Below, in pieces: positions 19,236 through 29,145 of a stretch of 64,000 nucleotides of DNA (position 1 is its first letter; each line of letters begins with the position of its first letter). The stretch is from Betaproteobacteria bacterium (GTDB lineage Bacteria > Pseudomonadota > Gammaproteobacteria > Burkholderiales > SG8-39). The stretch covers positions 1-64,000 of the forward strand of contig JACPYS010000016.1 in assembly GCA_016195915.1 (NCBI GenBank). Reading direction: 5' to 3'. The notes beneath the pieces are model-generated. The model worked only from the letters and a program-made list of their open reading frames with translations, had not been told where the DNA came from and did no database searches. The translations under genes and the position numbers were made by a program.

Positions 19236-20564
19236 TCTTTACACTCCGTAGGTAGCAGGAAACACAACCTGAAAGTGTATCACGATGCGGGGTTCTTCCG
19301 CGTAAAAAACAAGGGGTTGCGCGCGGACTCGCGCCACTCCGGCACCACCGCTTTTGCTTGGCGTACTGCGCGGAACGCGACATCGATGCCCAGACCCGGG
19401 ACCCAGACCAGGGTTTCGCCGCAAAAAAGAAGCGGCAAGCGATCGCGCTCCCAGGGTGGAACACCGGCCTCCTGGAACAGATTCTTGAGCGTCCGGCTCG
19501 GCCGGTTTCCCGCAAGGCGCAGGCGCTCGCCGCCGGAGCGCAGCTTCACCACGACCGCAGCCTCGGCGAGTCTGTCCGTGTCTATTCCAACACCGTGCCG
19601 ACGGCGCATGAGCAGCGAGCCACCGAGCGCCGGCAGCGGCAGGCGTGCTTCGCCCTTCCAGCGCACAGGTTCGAAAAACTCGGTGGCGGCCGGCCGCGCC
19701 AAGCGCACGCTGCCGCGCCAAGTGCGCAGCACCACGCCGTCGTGGGCGATCGCGGTGCGCGCATCGGCGCGCGGACGCGACAACTGGCGCAACATCTCGA
19801 TCAGCTTCGCTTCGCTCGGCGCGCGCATCCCGCGCGACGAGAGAAACTCCCTCAACAAGCTTCGCTCGTCCGCGGCGGCACGCGCGAAGTGCCCGGCGGC
19901 ACGCGCGAGCGCCTCGCGCCAGCGCGGCCAGCGCTCTTCGAGCATCGGACCAATCCTGCGACGCAGGTAATTGCGCGCCAGGCGCTCGTCCGCGTTGCTC
20001 TCGTCCTCGATCCACTCGAGTTCGCGCCGCCGCGCGTAATCGACAAGCGCGTCGCGCGACACTCCGAGCAGCGGCCGGATCGCCATCGTCCCGCATTCGC
20101 GAGCGCCCGGAAGCACGCCGAATTCCGGCATCGCCGCCGCCCCACGCATGCCCGCGCCGCGCAGCAGGTTGAGCAGCACGGTCTCGGCCTGGTCATCGAG
20201 CTGATGCGCGAGCGCCACGCAATCGGCGTTCACTGCTGCAAGCGCCGCATAACGTGCGTCGCGCGCCGCGGCCTCGAGACCTTTGCCCCGGCGTGCGCCA
20301 AGTGCGACGCGCCTGACCGTCAACGGCACGCCCGCGCGCCCGCACGAAGCGCGGCAAAAACCTTCCCAGCGATAGGCGTTCGGGCTGATCCGATGGTTGA
20401 CATGGAGCGCCTCCAGGTGCAGGCCGAGCGCCGGCGCCAGCCGGGCGAGGACGTCGAGCAGCACTACCGAGTCGATGCCGCCGGACAAGCCGATCGCGAC
20501 GCGCTTTCCGCGTAGCTGCGCACGTCCGAGGGCCGCGCGCACCGCGTCGCAAACCGTCTCCGGG

Positions 20565-21533
<969 letters not shown>

Positions 21534-21549
21534 TGCGGGCCGATTCTAC

Positions 21550-22167
21550 CTAGTATTCCACCGGCACCGGGTCGAGGCTGCGCCACAGGTACCAGGTCGC
21601 GACCGAGCGCCACGGCGCCCAGTTGGCGCCGAGTTTGCGCATGCGCGCGACGGGCACTGCCCGGCCGCGGAAATAGTGCAGGCGCATCGCCTTGCGCAGG
21701 CCGAGGTCGTCGAGCGGAAACACGTCGGGCCGCAGCAGATTGAAGATCAGGAACATCTCCGCGGTCCAGCGGCCGATGCCGCGCACCTGCACCAGTTCGG
21801 CGATCACGTCCTCGTCATCCATCTGCGGCCAGCGCTCCACCCGTGCCGTGCCGTCCGCGAAATGACGCGCGAGGTCGGCGATGTACTCCACCTTGCGCTC
21901 CGACAAGCCGCAGGCGCGCAGCGCCGTTCGCTCGAGCGCGAGCACCGCTTCGGGCGAGACTTCCGGCAGCGCGGCTTCGAGCCTGTTCCAGACGCTTTGC
22001 GCCGCCTTCACCGAAATCTGCTGGCCGACGATGGAACGCGCGAGCGTGAAAAACGGCTGGCCGCGGCGCGCGAGCGCGATCTTCGGGTACGCGCGGATGA
22101 TGCGCCCCATGGTCGCGTCGCCGCGCACCAATGCACGTTTTGCCCTGGGCCAGTATTCTGGCGTCAC
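21550..22167 (-). CDS. DNA-3-methyladenine glycosylase, AlkA/HhH-GPD type
   Basis: This base-excision repair enzyme removes alkylated purines. The 205-residue protein is the compact form of the HhH-GPD superfamily: ARSIVGQQISVKAA marks the conserved helix, and VRGIGRWTAEMFLIF is the helix-hairpin-helix followed by the glycosylase helix. FPLDDLGLRKA supplies the catalytic Asp. The start is a GTG at 22167 that overlaps the stop of the upstream DUF6352 gene (GTGA). It lacks the Ada-type regulatory domain and the N-terminal AlkA domain. Confidence 0.92.
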   Translation of the reverse strand: MTPEYWPRAKRALVRGDATMGRIIRAYPKIALARRGQPFFTLARSIVGQQISVKAAQSVWNRLEAALPEVSPEAVLALERTALRACGLSERKVEYIADLARHFADGTARVERWPQMDDEDVIAELVQVRGIGRWTAEMFLIFNLLRPDVFPLDDLGLRKAMRLHYFRGRAVPVARMRKLGANWAPWRSVATWYLWRSLDPVPVEY

Positions 22168-23177
22168 GAGCGTCTCGCGAGCGGAAGGTTGACCAGCAGG
22201 TTCTGGGGTTTCATGCGCACCACGTCCGCCGGGTTCGAACTGAGCGCAAGCACGACTGCCTGTCCCGCAATGTCCGCACGCATGTCGGCCGCATTGGCGA
22301 ACTCCATGCGAAACAGGGCCAGCACGCGGAGCATGCGTCCGTGCTCCACTTCCACGCCGTTCCACAGATCGTTGAGGATCGCGCTCGACTCTGCGTCCAG
22401 GCCGATGTGCCAGGCCCATCGCGGCTCCTCGATGCGCGCCAGTGACGCCACGCTCACGCGCGCGCCCGTGAAATGCTGCACCCAGGCCTCGATCACACGG
22501 CAATAGGCGTCGATCGCGGCGCGTCCATGGTTGAAACCGAGCAGCGTGTCGTGACGCGAATCGCGCTGCCAGTAGAGCGCGGCGTTGTCGCGATCCAGCA
22601 CGTCGAGCTCGACCCGGCCGAGCGATCCCTGCGCCTCCACGATCAGTTTGCCGAGACTTCCGTATACGCCGCCCGCCGCATGCATCTCGACGGTTTCCAG
22701 GTCGGCGAGCAGGATCTGCCCGTCCTTGACGCTCGCCTTCTGTTCGCGAAAGAACAATTCCGCAGCGCGCAGGCGCAGAGGTTCCTCGCAACCGTCCAGG
22801 ATGTTGCGCAGGATCACGTGGGCGAGCTGCTCGATGAACAGCGGCGGAACATCCACATTACCAGCGTGAAACAAGCCCGCGTAGCAGGCCTCGAGCGACT
22901 CCGCGCCGATCAGCCGGTCGCGGAAGCGCAGCAGAATGCGGTAGTTGTCGCGCGCGTCCGCATCGCGCAATGCCTCCACGTCTGCCACCGGGACCGCGCG
23001 CCGCGGATCGTGCATCAGCGCCGCATGCAGGCGGTGTTCCGCGTCGCAGGACTCCTCCACCGGATGGATCTCCGGCCGCAGGTAGTAGGCGCGCAGGAAA
23101 TCGTCCGTGACGACGACGCGTCCCGACGAGTTCCTCGTCAGCAGGTGATAACCGCTGTTTCGCCAGAAATCCGGCAC
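22164..23177 (-). CDS. DUF6352 family protein
   Basis: This 337-residue protein has no known biochemical role. Its start MPDFWRNSGYHLL matches the DUF6352 family as I recall it, along with VTDDFLRAYYLRPEI. There is no signal peptide or membrane segment, so it is probably cytoplasmic. I chose the GTG at 23177 because it gives that family N-terminus; a TTG nine bases upstream is possible. It is coupled to the glycosylase gene by a 4 bp overlap, a pairing that might hint at a DNA-damage context, though this is only inference. Confidence 0.75.
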   Translation of the reverse strand: MPDFWRNSGYHLLTRNSSGRVVVTDDFLRAYYLRPEIHPVEESCDAEHRLHAALMHDPRRAVPVADVEALRDADARDNYRILLRFRDRLIGAESLEACYAGLFHAGNVDVPPLFIEQLAHVILRNILDGCEEPLRLRAAELFFREQKASVKDGQILLADLETVEMHAAGGVYGSLGKLIVEAQGSLGRVELDVLDRDNAALYWQRDSRHDTLLGFNHGRAAIDAYCRVIEAWVQHFTGARVSVASLARIEEPRWAWHIGLDAESSAILNDLWNGVEVEHGRMLRVLALFRMEFANAADMRADIAGQAVVLALSSNPADVVRMKPQNLLVNLPLARRS

Positions 23178-23206
23178 GGTATCCGCCAAAGGAGGACGGG
23201 GGTACG

Positions 23207-23229
23207 GGGGAGACCTTTCCGGTCTCCCC
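23207..23229. terminator. Strong stem-loop between HNH and DUF6352 genes
   Basis: GGGGAGACC, a 5-base loop TTTCC and GGTCTCCCC form a perfect 9 bp stem. There is no clear U-run on the minus strand after the stem, so it may be a pause or processing site instead of a rho-independent terminator. It lies 14 bp downstream of the HNH stop. Confidence 0.5.
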
Positions 23230-23242
23230 TGTTCCTTTCCAC

Positions 23243-23821
23243 TCAAGCAGGCGCGAGAATGAGGCGCGAGTGCGAAGCGACGTGCTGCTTGAGAAAATCC
23301 ATCTGGTCGGCATAGATCCTGCGGTTGGTCAGGATCAGGAACTCCGCCTTGTTGGGCACATACGGCGCATACAATAACTCGATGCCCGATTCCTCCGGGG
23401 TGCGGTTGCGCTTGTTGCCGTTGCAATGCCGGCAGGCCGTCACCACGTTCATCCAGGTGTCGCGGCCGCCGCGCGAAAGCGGGCGGATGTGATCGCGCGT
23501 CAGACGCAGGAAAGAAAACTCCCCGCCGCAATAGGCGCACATTTGGCGATCGCGGCGGAACAACTCACGGTTGTTGAGCGGTGGAACCTGATTGAACCCC
23601 CGCGCCGCCATTGCCTTGCCCCGCACCGCGATGATCGAATGGGCGGTGATGCTCGAACGCTCGCCCGTGATGCGTGAAATCCCGCCGCGAAAGGTAAAGG
23701 TGCGCTCGCCCATGGTCCAGGCGACGAGGTTCTTTGCGTAGTAGAAGCAAGCCTGCTGCCAGCCGATCCAGCGGTGGGGAACGCCGTGCTGGTCAAGCGA
23801 TAGGATCAGAGGAGCTTCCAT
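23243..23821 (-). CDS. HNH endonuclease family protein
   Basis: This 192-residue protein has a C-terminal HNH domain of the McrA/HNH_5 type: CAYCGGEF, then TRDHIRPLSRGG with the catalytic His, then NVVTACRHCNGNKRNRTPEE with the second zinc CxxC. The N-terminal 90 residues (LILSLDQHGVPHRWIGWQQA) are conserved in a family of stand-alone HNH proteins common in betaproteobacteria, whose substrate is unknown. No intron or phage genes surround it, so it looks like a resident chromosomal gene. The start at 23821 is the first ATG that gives this conserved N-terminus. Confidence 0.88.
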   Translation of the reverse strand: MEAPLILSLDQHGVPHRWIGWQQACFYYAKNLVAWTMGERTFTFRGGISRITGERSSITAHSIIAVRGKAMAARGFNQVPPLNNRELFRRDRQMCAYCGGEFSFLRLTRDHIRPLSRGGRDTWMNVVTACRHCNGNKRNRTPEESGIELLYAPYVPNKAEFLILTNRRIYADQMDFLKQHVASHSRLILAPA

Positions 23822-23905
23822 GTGATGGGCTTGAGGTTTCGGTTGTGCACTGCCAATACCGGGTGATTTTGCCGAATCCGGCGGTACTTGGCAACGGCTC
23901 TTCAA

Positions 23906-23930
23906 GCTGCGCCTGAAGAAACGGCGCAGC
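23906..23930 (-). terminator. Candidate terminator of the HU gene
   Basis: GCTGCGCC and GGCGCAGC form a perfect 8 bp stem around a 9-base loop, 4 bp after the HU stop codon. The sequence after it on the minus strand begins TTGAAG, so the U-tract is poor. The rest of 23822-23934 holds nothing else I can name. Confidence 0.45.
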
Positions 23931-23934
23931 CGCT

Positions 23935-24225
23935 TCAGCGCCGGCGATCGACCGCTTCGCGAAACGCCTGCCCGGGAGTGAATGCCGGAACGGTCTTTGC
24001 CGGAATCCGGATCTCGGAGCCATTGCCCGGATTGCGCCCGTTTCGCCCGTTGCGCTTGCGCGGCACGAACGCTCCGAACCCGACCAGGGCCACGCGATTG
24101 CCGCGTGCGACGCTGCTCACGATTGTGTCGAACACCGCGTTCACGGCGCCCGACGCAGCCGTCTTGCTGATTCCGCCTGCCTTGGCCGCCGCTTCGATCA
24201 GCTCGGCTCGTGTAATGACTGCCAT
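23935..24225 (-). CDS. HU-family DNA-binding protein
   Basis: This is a 96-residue histone-like protein of the HU/IHF fold that bends DNA and helps organise the nucleoid. The N-terminus MAVITRAELIEAAAKAGG and the GFGAFVPRKRNGRNGRNP arm are typical, and EIRIPAKTVPAFTPGQAFREAV ends the fold. The start at 24225 is fixed by GGAGGCGGAGAAG just upstream. The arm has an RNGRNGRN repeat, slightly longer than in E. coli HU. A near-consensus promoter lies 48-76 bp upstream, consistent with high expression. Confidence 0.93.
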   Translation of the reverse strand: MAVITRAELIEAAAKAGGISKTAASGAVNAVFDTIVSSVARGNRVALVGFGAFVPRKRNGRNGRNPGNGSEIRIPAKTVPAFTPGQAFREAVDRRR

Positions 24226-24272
24226 GTCTTCTCCGCCTCCCGCGGTTCGCATGCTCTCGCACGCGAACGCGC

Positions 24273-24301
24273 ATCATAGACACGCGCGCGCGCAATTTCA
24301 A
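24273..24301 (-). promoter_or_regulatory. Near-consensus sigma-70 promoter for the HU gene
   Basis: On the minus strand TTGAAA (24301-24296) and TATGAT (24278-24273) are separated by exactly 17 bp. The start site would be near 24266, giving a leader of about 40 nt that contains a strong ribosome-binding site. The spacer is an alternating CG run. Confidence 0.7.
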
Positions 24302-24367
24302 TCACCGCAACACTGCGAACGTGAGTTTTTTTCCAATGCATTGATTACCCGCACCGTTTACTCCCGT

Positions 24368-24396
24368 TTGGCGCGCCGCGCTGCTGGAATTAAAAT
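24368..24396 (+). promoter_or_regulatory. Sigma-70 promoter for the acyl-CoA ligase gene
   Basis: TTGGCG (24368-24373) and TAAAAT (24391-24396) are separated by 17 bp. Transcription would start near 24403, giving a leader of about 33 nt made largely of the 9 bp repeat described next. It is divergent from the HU promoter, about 70 bp away. Confidence 0.55.
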
Positions 24397-24410
24397 CAAT
24401 TCGCAATTCC

Positions 24411-24437
24411 TTCGACCACTTCGACCACTTCGACCAT
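24411..24437 (+). repeat. Three 9 bp tandem repeats running into a start codon
   Basis: TTCGACCAC occurs twice and then as TTCGACCAT, whose final AT forms the first two bases of the ATG at 24436. The repeat fills the place where a ribosome-binding site should be, and no Shine-Dalgarno sequence is seen. Confidence 0.85.
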
Positions 24438-26019
24438 GTCGCATACGCCCGACACCGTAACGCGCCTGCTCGCCGTGCGCACGCAACTTGCCTCACCTGC
24501 GCTGATCGAGCGCGATCGCGCGATTCCATATACCGCGATCGAGGAGGAAGCGAAACGCCTCGCCGCGGGTTTTGCGAGCCTCGGACTCGGACGCGGCGAT
24601 CGCATTGCGATCTGGCTGCCCAATGTGCCGGCCTGGCTTGCGTGTTTTTTCGCCTGCGCGCAACTCGTCGCGATCGCGGTTTCTGTGAATACGCGGTTTC
24701 GCAGCCATGAAGTGGCCGATATCGTCAGGCGCTCGGGCGCACGGCTGCTGATCTTCTGGCCCGGATTCAAGGGCATCGATTTCACGGGGATCCTCGCGGC
24801 CTGCGATCCCGCCGTCCTGCAACACCTGGAGACGGTAGTGGCGTACTCGGATGGCGGCGCATCGCCGCCTTCCGATTTTGCCTGCAAGCCGTGCATCGAC
24901 TACGCCGAAATCACTTCCCGCGCACCGCTCGAGCCGGACTACTCGCACCCCGACGACGGCTGCGTGATCTTCTCCACCTCGGGCACCACCAAGGCACCGA
25001 AGTTCGTGCTTCACGACCAGCGCACCCTCGTCAACCACGGCGCGGACGTGGCCGAGAGTTTCGGCATCGGCGCGCAAAGCGCGGTGCTGCTCGCGCCACC
25101 GTTGTGCGGCATCTACGGCTTCTGCAGTTTCATGGCGGCGCTGTCCGCCGGCTGCCCTCTGGTGATGATGCCGGCGTGGGACCCCGCTGAGGCGGCGCGC
25201 ATGATCGACGCGTACCGCGTGACGCACGCCAACGCGACGGATGAGGCCGTCGCGCAACTGCTCGCGCACAGTACCGAGCAATTTCCGTTCCGCAGCGTTT
25301 CGTTCATCGGTTACGCGGCGTTCAGTCCGGCGTTGGGCGACATTGTCGCGCGTGCCGACGCGCGCGGCGTGCGTTTGGTCGGACTGTACGGCACGAGCGA
25401 GGTCCAGGCGCTGTTTTCACGGCAAGGCGAATTCGATACCCTCGAGGAGCGCGCACTTGGCGGCGGCAGACCTGTCAATCCTGCAACGCGCGTGCGCGCG
25501 CGCGACCCAGCCTCCGGCCAGGTGCTGCCGGACGGCGAATCGGGTGAACTGGAATTCGATGCGCCGAGCCGCATGCAGCGTTACTTCGGCGATCCGGAAG
25601 CGACGCGTAGCGCCTTCTCGGCCGATGGTTTCTATCGCTCGGGTGATCTCGGCTACACCACCGGAGACGGCCGTTTCGTGTTTCTCGCGCGCATGAACGA
25701 TTCGCTGCGGCTGGGCGGTTTCCTGGTGAGCCCGCTCGAGATCGAAGGCGTGGTGCAGGAACTAGCCGGCGTAGCGGCCTGCCAGGTGGTCGGTGTGCCG
25801 CGTGCGGACGGATTGAAGGCGGTGGCGTTCGTCATCCTGAGCCCCGGCGCCACGCTCGACGAGGCGAAGGTGATATCGCACGTCGCCGGCAAGCTGGCCA
25901 AGTACAAGGTGCCGGTGCGCGTGTTCGCGATCGAGGCGTTTCCGGTCACGCCGGGTGCCAACGCGACCAAGATCCAGAAACACAAACTGCGCGATCTCGC
26001 CGTGCAGCTGATGGGCTGA
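24436..26019 (+). CDS. AMP-forming acyl-CoA synthetase/ligase
   Basis: This 527-residue member of the ANL superfamily activates a carboxylic acid as an acyl-adenylate and passes it to CoA. The phosphate loop is STSGTTKAPKF near residue 180, the A5 motif is LYGTSEV, the hinge motif is FYRSGDLG, and the A10 lysine is in NATKIQKHKLR. The organisation suits medium-chain or aromatic acids; the substrate cannot be told. It converges on ilvD with a gap of only 3 bp. Its promoter lies just upstream, with a tandem repeat in place of a ribosome-binding site. Confidence 0.92.
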   Translation: MSHTPDTVTRLLAVRTQLASPALIERDRAIPYTAIEEEAKRLAAGFASLGLGRGDRIAIWLPNVPAWLACFFACAQLVAIAVSVNTRFRSHEVADIVRRSGARLLIFWPGFKGIDFTGILAACDPAVLQHLETVVAYSDGGASPPSDFACKPCIDYAEITSRAPLEPDYSHPDDGCVIFSTSGTTKAPKFVLHDQRTLVNHGADVAESFGIGAQSAVLLAPPLCGIYGFCSFMAALSAGCPLVMMPAWDPAEAARMIDAYRVTHANATDEAVAQLLAHSTEQFPFRSVSFIGYAAFSPALGDIVARADARGVRLVGLYGTSEVQALFSRQGEFDTLEERALGGGRPVNPATRVRARDPASGQVLPDGESGELEFDAPSRMQRYFGDPEATRSAFSADGFYRSGDLGYTTGDGRFVFLARMNDSLRLGGFLVSPLEIEGVVQELAGVAACQVVGVPRADGLKAVAFVILSPGATLDEAKVISHVAGKLAKYKVPVRVFAIEAFPVTPGANATKIQKHKLRDLAVQLMG

Positions 26020-26022
26020 GGG

Positions 26023-27699
26023 CTAGCGCGGCCCGGAATGGGTCACCGCGCCTCGGTTCGCCGGGCCGACCAGTGCTGCGTACTTCTCCAGCACACCGGA
26101 GAGCGCCGCCCTCTGGGGCGCCTTCCACTGCGACCTGCGTTCCGCCAGTTCCCCTTCGGGCACCTGCAGGTGGATGGTTCCCGCCTGCGCGTCGATCGCG
26201 ATACGCTCGCCCTCGCGCACCAGCGCGATCGCCCCGCCATCGGCCGCTTCGGGGCAGCAATAGCCGATCATCATGCCGCGCGTCGCACCCGAGAAGCGTC
26301 CGTCGGTCAGAAGCGCCACCTTCTCGCCCATTCCCTGGCCGTAGATCAGTGCGGTGATGCCCAGCATCTCGCGCATGCCGGGTCCGCCTCTTGGCCCTTC
26401 ATAACGGATCACCAACACGTCGCCGGCTGTGTAACTCCGGTTGCGCACGACTTCGGCGCAGGCTTCTTCGGAATCGAACACGCGGGCGCGACCCTCAAAC
26501 TCGAGCGCCTTGAGGCCGGCGACCTTGATCAGCGCACCCTGCGGCGCGAGATTGCCCTTGAGCACCACCAGTCCGCCCGTCGCAAGGATCGGCTCGCGGT
26601 GCACCACCTCGCCGTCCGCGCCGGGTGCGCCGGAAAGCCATTGCTCCATCGTCCGGCCGCTGAGCGTAAGGCATTCGCCGTGCAGTGCCCCGCGCGCAAG
26701 CAACTCCTTCAGCACCGTCGCCACACCGCCGACCGCGTGCAGATCACGCGCAAGGAACCGTCCGCCCGGTTTCATGTCGGCAACGAGCGGCGTGCGTCCC
26801 GCGATGCGTGCGAAGTCATCCAGCGTGAATTCGATCCCCGCCTCATGCGCGATCGCAGGAATGTGAAGCGCGGCGTTGGTCGAACCACCGGTCGCCGCGA
26901 CCGCCGCGCACGCATTTTCCAGGCTGCGGCGCGTCACGAGTTCGCGTGGCAGCGGCCCGCCGCCGTCGAGTATGCGCATCACCGCGCGTCCCGCTGCGCG
27001 CGCGAGTTGCGTGCGCAACGGATCCACCGCGGGCAGCGTGGCGCTGCCGGGAAGCGCGAGTCCGAGCGCCTCGCTCACCATCGCCATCGTATTGGCGCTG
27101 AACTGCCCCGGGCAGGCGCCGATCGTCGGCAGGCAGGCGCGCTCGAGTTCGTCGAGTTCCGCCGGCTGCATGTCGCCGGCCATGACCGCACCGACCGCCT
27201 CGTAGGCGTCGAGCACCGTGACGTCCTTGCCGCGCCACCGGCCGGGCAAGGCCGCGCCACCATATACAAAGGCCGCGGGCAGGTTCAGGCGCACCATTGC
27301 CATCATCATCCCGGGAAGGGTCTTGTCGCAGCCGGCGTAGGCGATCAATCCGTCGTAGGCATGGCCGCGCGCCACCGCCTCCACGCCGTCGGCGATGATC
27401 TCCCGCGACACGAGCGAAAAGCGCATTCCGCCGTGGTTCATCGACATCGAATCGGCGACCGAGATCGACGTGAACTCGAACGGTGTGCCGCCCGCCTCGC
27501 GCACCGCCGCGGCAGACTCCGCCGCCTGCACGCCCAGACCCGCATTGCAGGGCGTGACGTTGCCTTGAGTGGTCACTACACCGATGAACGGACGCGCGAT
27601 GTCGGAATCCGTCATTCCCAATGCGCGCAGAAACGCCCGGTGCGGCGCGCGGTCGAGACCTTCGACCGTGATGCGCGAAGCCAGGGGCTTGCGGCTCAT
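26023..27699 (-). CDS. ilvD: Dihydroxy-acid dehydratase
   Basis: IlvD removes water from 2,3-dihydroxy-3-methylvalerate or 2,3-dihydroxyisovalerate in branched-chain amino acid synthesis. The 558-residue protein has the Fe-S cysteines in TPCNAGLG, AGCDKTLPGM and GACPGQFSANTMAM, and the C-terminal GRFSGATRGMMIGY block. It is of the shorter IlvD/Edd type. Some paralogues act on sugar acids, so a sugar-acid dehydratase is a minor alternative, especially because it is coupled (4 bp overlap) to an Ldh_2-type dehydrogenase. That pairing favours catabolism of a hydroxy- or sugar-acid. Confidence 0.9.
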   Translation of the reverse strand: MSRKPLASRITVEGLDRAPHRAFLRALGMTDSDIARPFIGVVTTQGNVTPCNAGLGVQAAESAAAVREAGGTPFEFTSISVADSMSMNHGGMRFSLVSREIIADGVEAVARGHAYDGLIAYAGCDKTLPGMMMAMVRLNLPAAFVYGGAALPGRWRGKDVTVLDAYEAVGAVMAGDMQPAELDELERACLPTIGACPGQFSANTMAMVSEALGLALPGSATLPAVDPLRTQLARAAGRAVMRILDGGGPLPRELVTRRSLENACAAVAATGGSTNAALHIPAIAHEAGIEFTLDDFARIAGRTPLVADMKPGGRFLARDLHAVGGVATVLKELLARGALHGECLTLSGRTMEQWLSGAPGADGEVVHREPILATGGLVVLKGNLAPQGALIKVAGLKALEFEGRARVFDSEEACAEVVRNRSYTAGDVLVIRYEGPRGGPGMREMLGITALIYGQGMGEKVALLTDGRFSGATRGMMIGYCCPEAADGGAIALVREGERIAIDAQAGTIHLQVPEGELAERRSQWKAPQRAALSGVLEKYAALVGPANRGAVTHSGPR

Positions 27700-28760
27700 G
27701 ACCGCGCGATCTTCTCGATGCCGAGGTCGGTGGCGAGCGCATCGAGCGAGCGCATCAGCTGCGGCGCAACCGGCACGCCCTTCGCCGAGTTCTCCACCGT
27801 CTTCGCGTGGCTCTGCTCTCCGGGCAGCCAGATGCGTTCGAAACCTTTCATCTTTTCCGAATTGCGGATGTCGCGCGAGACTTCGTCCACGCGCCGCCTG
27901 AACGCCGCGGGATCGTCGAAGGCCGAAATATCGATCGCCAGGATCGCCTGCCCGGTATTGGTGGCGGACCGGTCGTCGGCGTTGAAGTCGATCACGTTCC
28001 TGCCCATCGCGGCGCCGTTGAGTGTCCCCGCGAGCAGGCCGAACACGAGCGCCAGCCCATAGCCCTTGTAACCGCCGATCGGAAGCAGGAATCCGTCGTT
28101 CATGCGCTGCGGATCGGTGAGCGCGTTGCCATCGCGGTCCACCATCCATCCCTCCGGCATCGTCTCGCCGCGTTGCGCCATCGTTTTCACCTTCCCGAAC
28201 GCGGCGACCGTCGTCGCCATGTCGAGCACGATCGGCGGCTCATCCTGCGCCGGGATCGCGATCGCGATCGGATTGGTCGATAGCAGCATCTCCACCCCGC
28301 CCCAGGGCGGCAGGTGGTTGGCATTTCCCACCGCGAGGTACTGGCCGATCATGCCCGCGCGCATCGGCATTTTCGCGTACAGGGAAGCGGGCCCGGCGTG
28401 ATTGCTCCAGCGCGCCCCGACCCACGCCGTACCGGTGATGCGCGCCTTGGCGATTGCGGTTTCGGCGGCGAACTTCATCACCAGGTGACCCATGCCGTTA
28501 TCGCCGTTCACCACCGCCGTGGCGGCGCGCTCGAGTTCGATGCGGATATGCGGACGCGGGTTGATGCCGCCGGCACGGATGCGGCGCACGTACTGCGGCA
28601 GGCGGAAAATGCCATGTCCGTCCGACCCCTGCAGATCGGCCTCGGTCATGAGTTCGGCAACGCCGTGTGCATCGGCCGCGGGCATCCCGACGTGTTCGAA
28701 CGACCGCGCGATGAAACTGCGCAGCTGTTCGGCGGGGATTCGTACTGGTTCGCTCATCAT
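27696..28760 (-). CDS. Malate/L-lactate dehydrogenase family (Ldh_2) oxidoreductase
   Basis: This 354-residue NAD(P)-dependent 2-hydroxyacid or imino-acid reductase is of the Ldh_2 family (YlbC, ComC, DpkA relatives). Typical blocks are DLQGSDGHGIFRLPQYVRR, VNGDNGMGH, GARWSNHAGP and PIGGYKGYGLALV. The family fold is not a Rossmann fold. Its stop overlaps the ATG of the ilvD-type gene, so the two form a two-gene operon; together they may interconvert a hydroxy acid and its keto form. The first of two adjacent ATGs was taken as the start (28757 is the other). Confidence 0.9.
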   Translation of the reverse strand: MMSEPVRIPAEQLRSFIARSFEHVGMPAADAHGVAELMTEADLQGSDGHGIFRLPQYVRRIRAGGINPRPHIRIELERAATAVVNGDNGMGHLVMKFAAETAIAKARITGTAWVGARWSNHAGPASLYAKMPMRAGMIGQYLAVGNANHLPPWGGVEMLLSTNPIAIAIPAQDEPPIVLDMATTVAAFGKVKTMAQRGETMPEGWMVDRDGNALTDPQRMNDGFLLPIGGYKGYGLALVFGLLAGTLNGAAMGRNVIDFNADDRSATNTGQAILAIDISAFDDPAAFRRRVDEVSRDIRNSEKMKGFERIWLPGEQSHAKTVENSAKGVPVAPQLMRSLDALATDLGIEKIARS

Positions 28761-28859
28761 GGGATCGATCGGGCGGGGCAGATTGTAACTGCCGGATTGC
28801 GGGCCGCGCCCGCCGGCCCGATCGTAGAATACGCGCTCACGTCTATGCATGGAGCGATC

Positions 28860-29099
28860 ATGGCGAGAACACTGAAGACCGCGCATGAGATCCGGGCAGA
28901 CATTCAGGCGGTGATCAAGGGCGCGCAGCTGGGGGACGGCTGCCATGAACTCTGCGTGCCGGAGCCCACGCGACTCGACGAACCGGACGCGACTGGCTGC
29001 AACTGGGCCCTCGTCAGGGAACCCTGGTGCTCGGCGCCGTGCTGGCAGCTGGTGGAGGGTTTGATCGCGCGCGAAAAACAGATCTGCAACCTCAAGTGA
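28860..29099 (+). CDS. Small cysteine-containing protein, unknown
   Basis: This 79-residue cytoplasmic protein has no recognised domain. It opens MARTLKTAHEIRADIQAVI, then has a middle segment with four cysteines (GDGCHELCVPEP, TGCNW, WCSAPCWQL counts in order). The pattern 'DATGCNW' recurs in short uncharacterised proteobacterial proteins as I recall. The start is well supported: GGAG lies 6 nt before the ATG. Metal binding is possible from the cysteines but unproven. It sits just upstream of pssA with a 46 bp gap containing its own promoter-like sequence. Confidence 0.7.
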   Translation: MARTLKTAHEIRADIQAVIKGAQLGDGCHELCVPEPTRLDEPDATGCNWALVREPWCSAPCWQLVEGLIAREKQICNLK

Positions 29100-29109
29100 C
29101 CGCGACTGC

Positions 29110-29138
29110 CTGAGCGCGCCCGGCCAAATCGCTATACT
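29110..29138 (+). promoter_or_regulatory. Promoter placing pssA on a leaderless transcript
   Basis: CTGAGC (29110-29115) and TATACT (29133-29138) are separated by 17 bp. The GTG start of pssA is at 29146, 7 nt after the -10 box, so the transcript would begin at or next to the start codon. No ribosome-binding site is present. Confidence 0.5.
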
Positions 29139-29145
29139 TTGGCCG

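Noticed and set aside
26038-28062. Open frame of 674 codons on the plus strand opposite ilvD and the Ldh_2 gene
   Set aside because: It is antisense to two clearly conserved genes, has biased Arg/His/Ala content and no recognisable motif; such frames are expected at this GC content.
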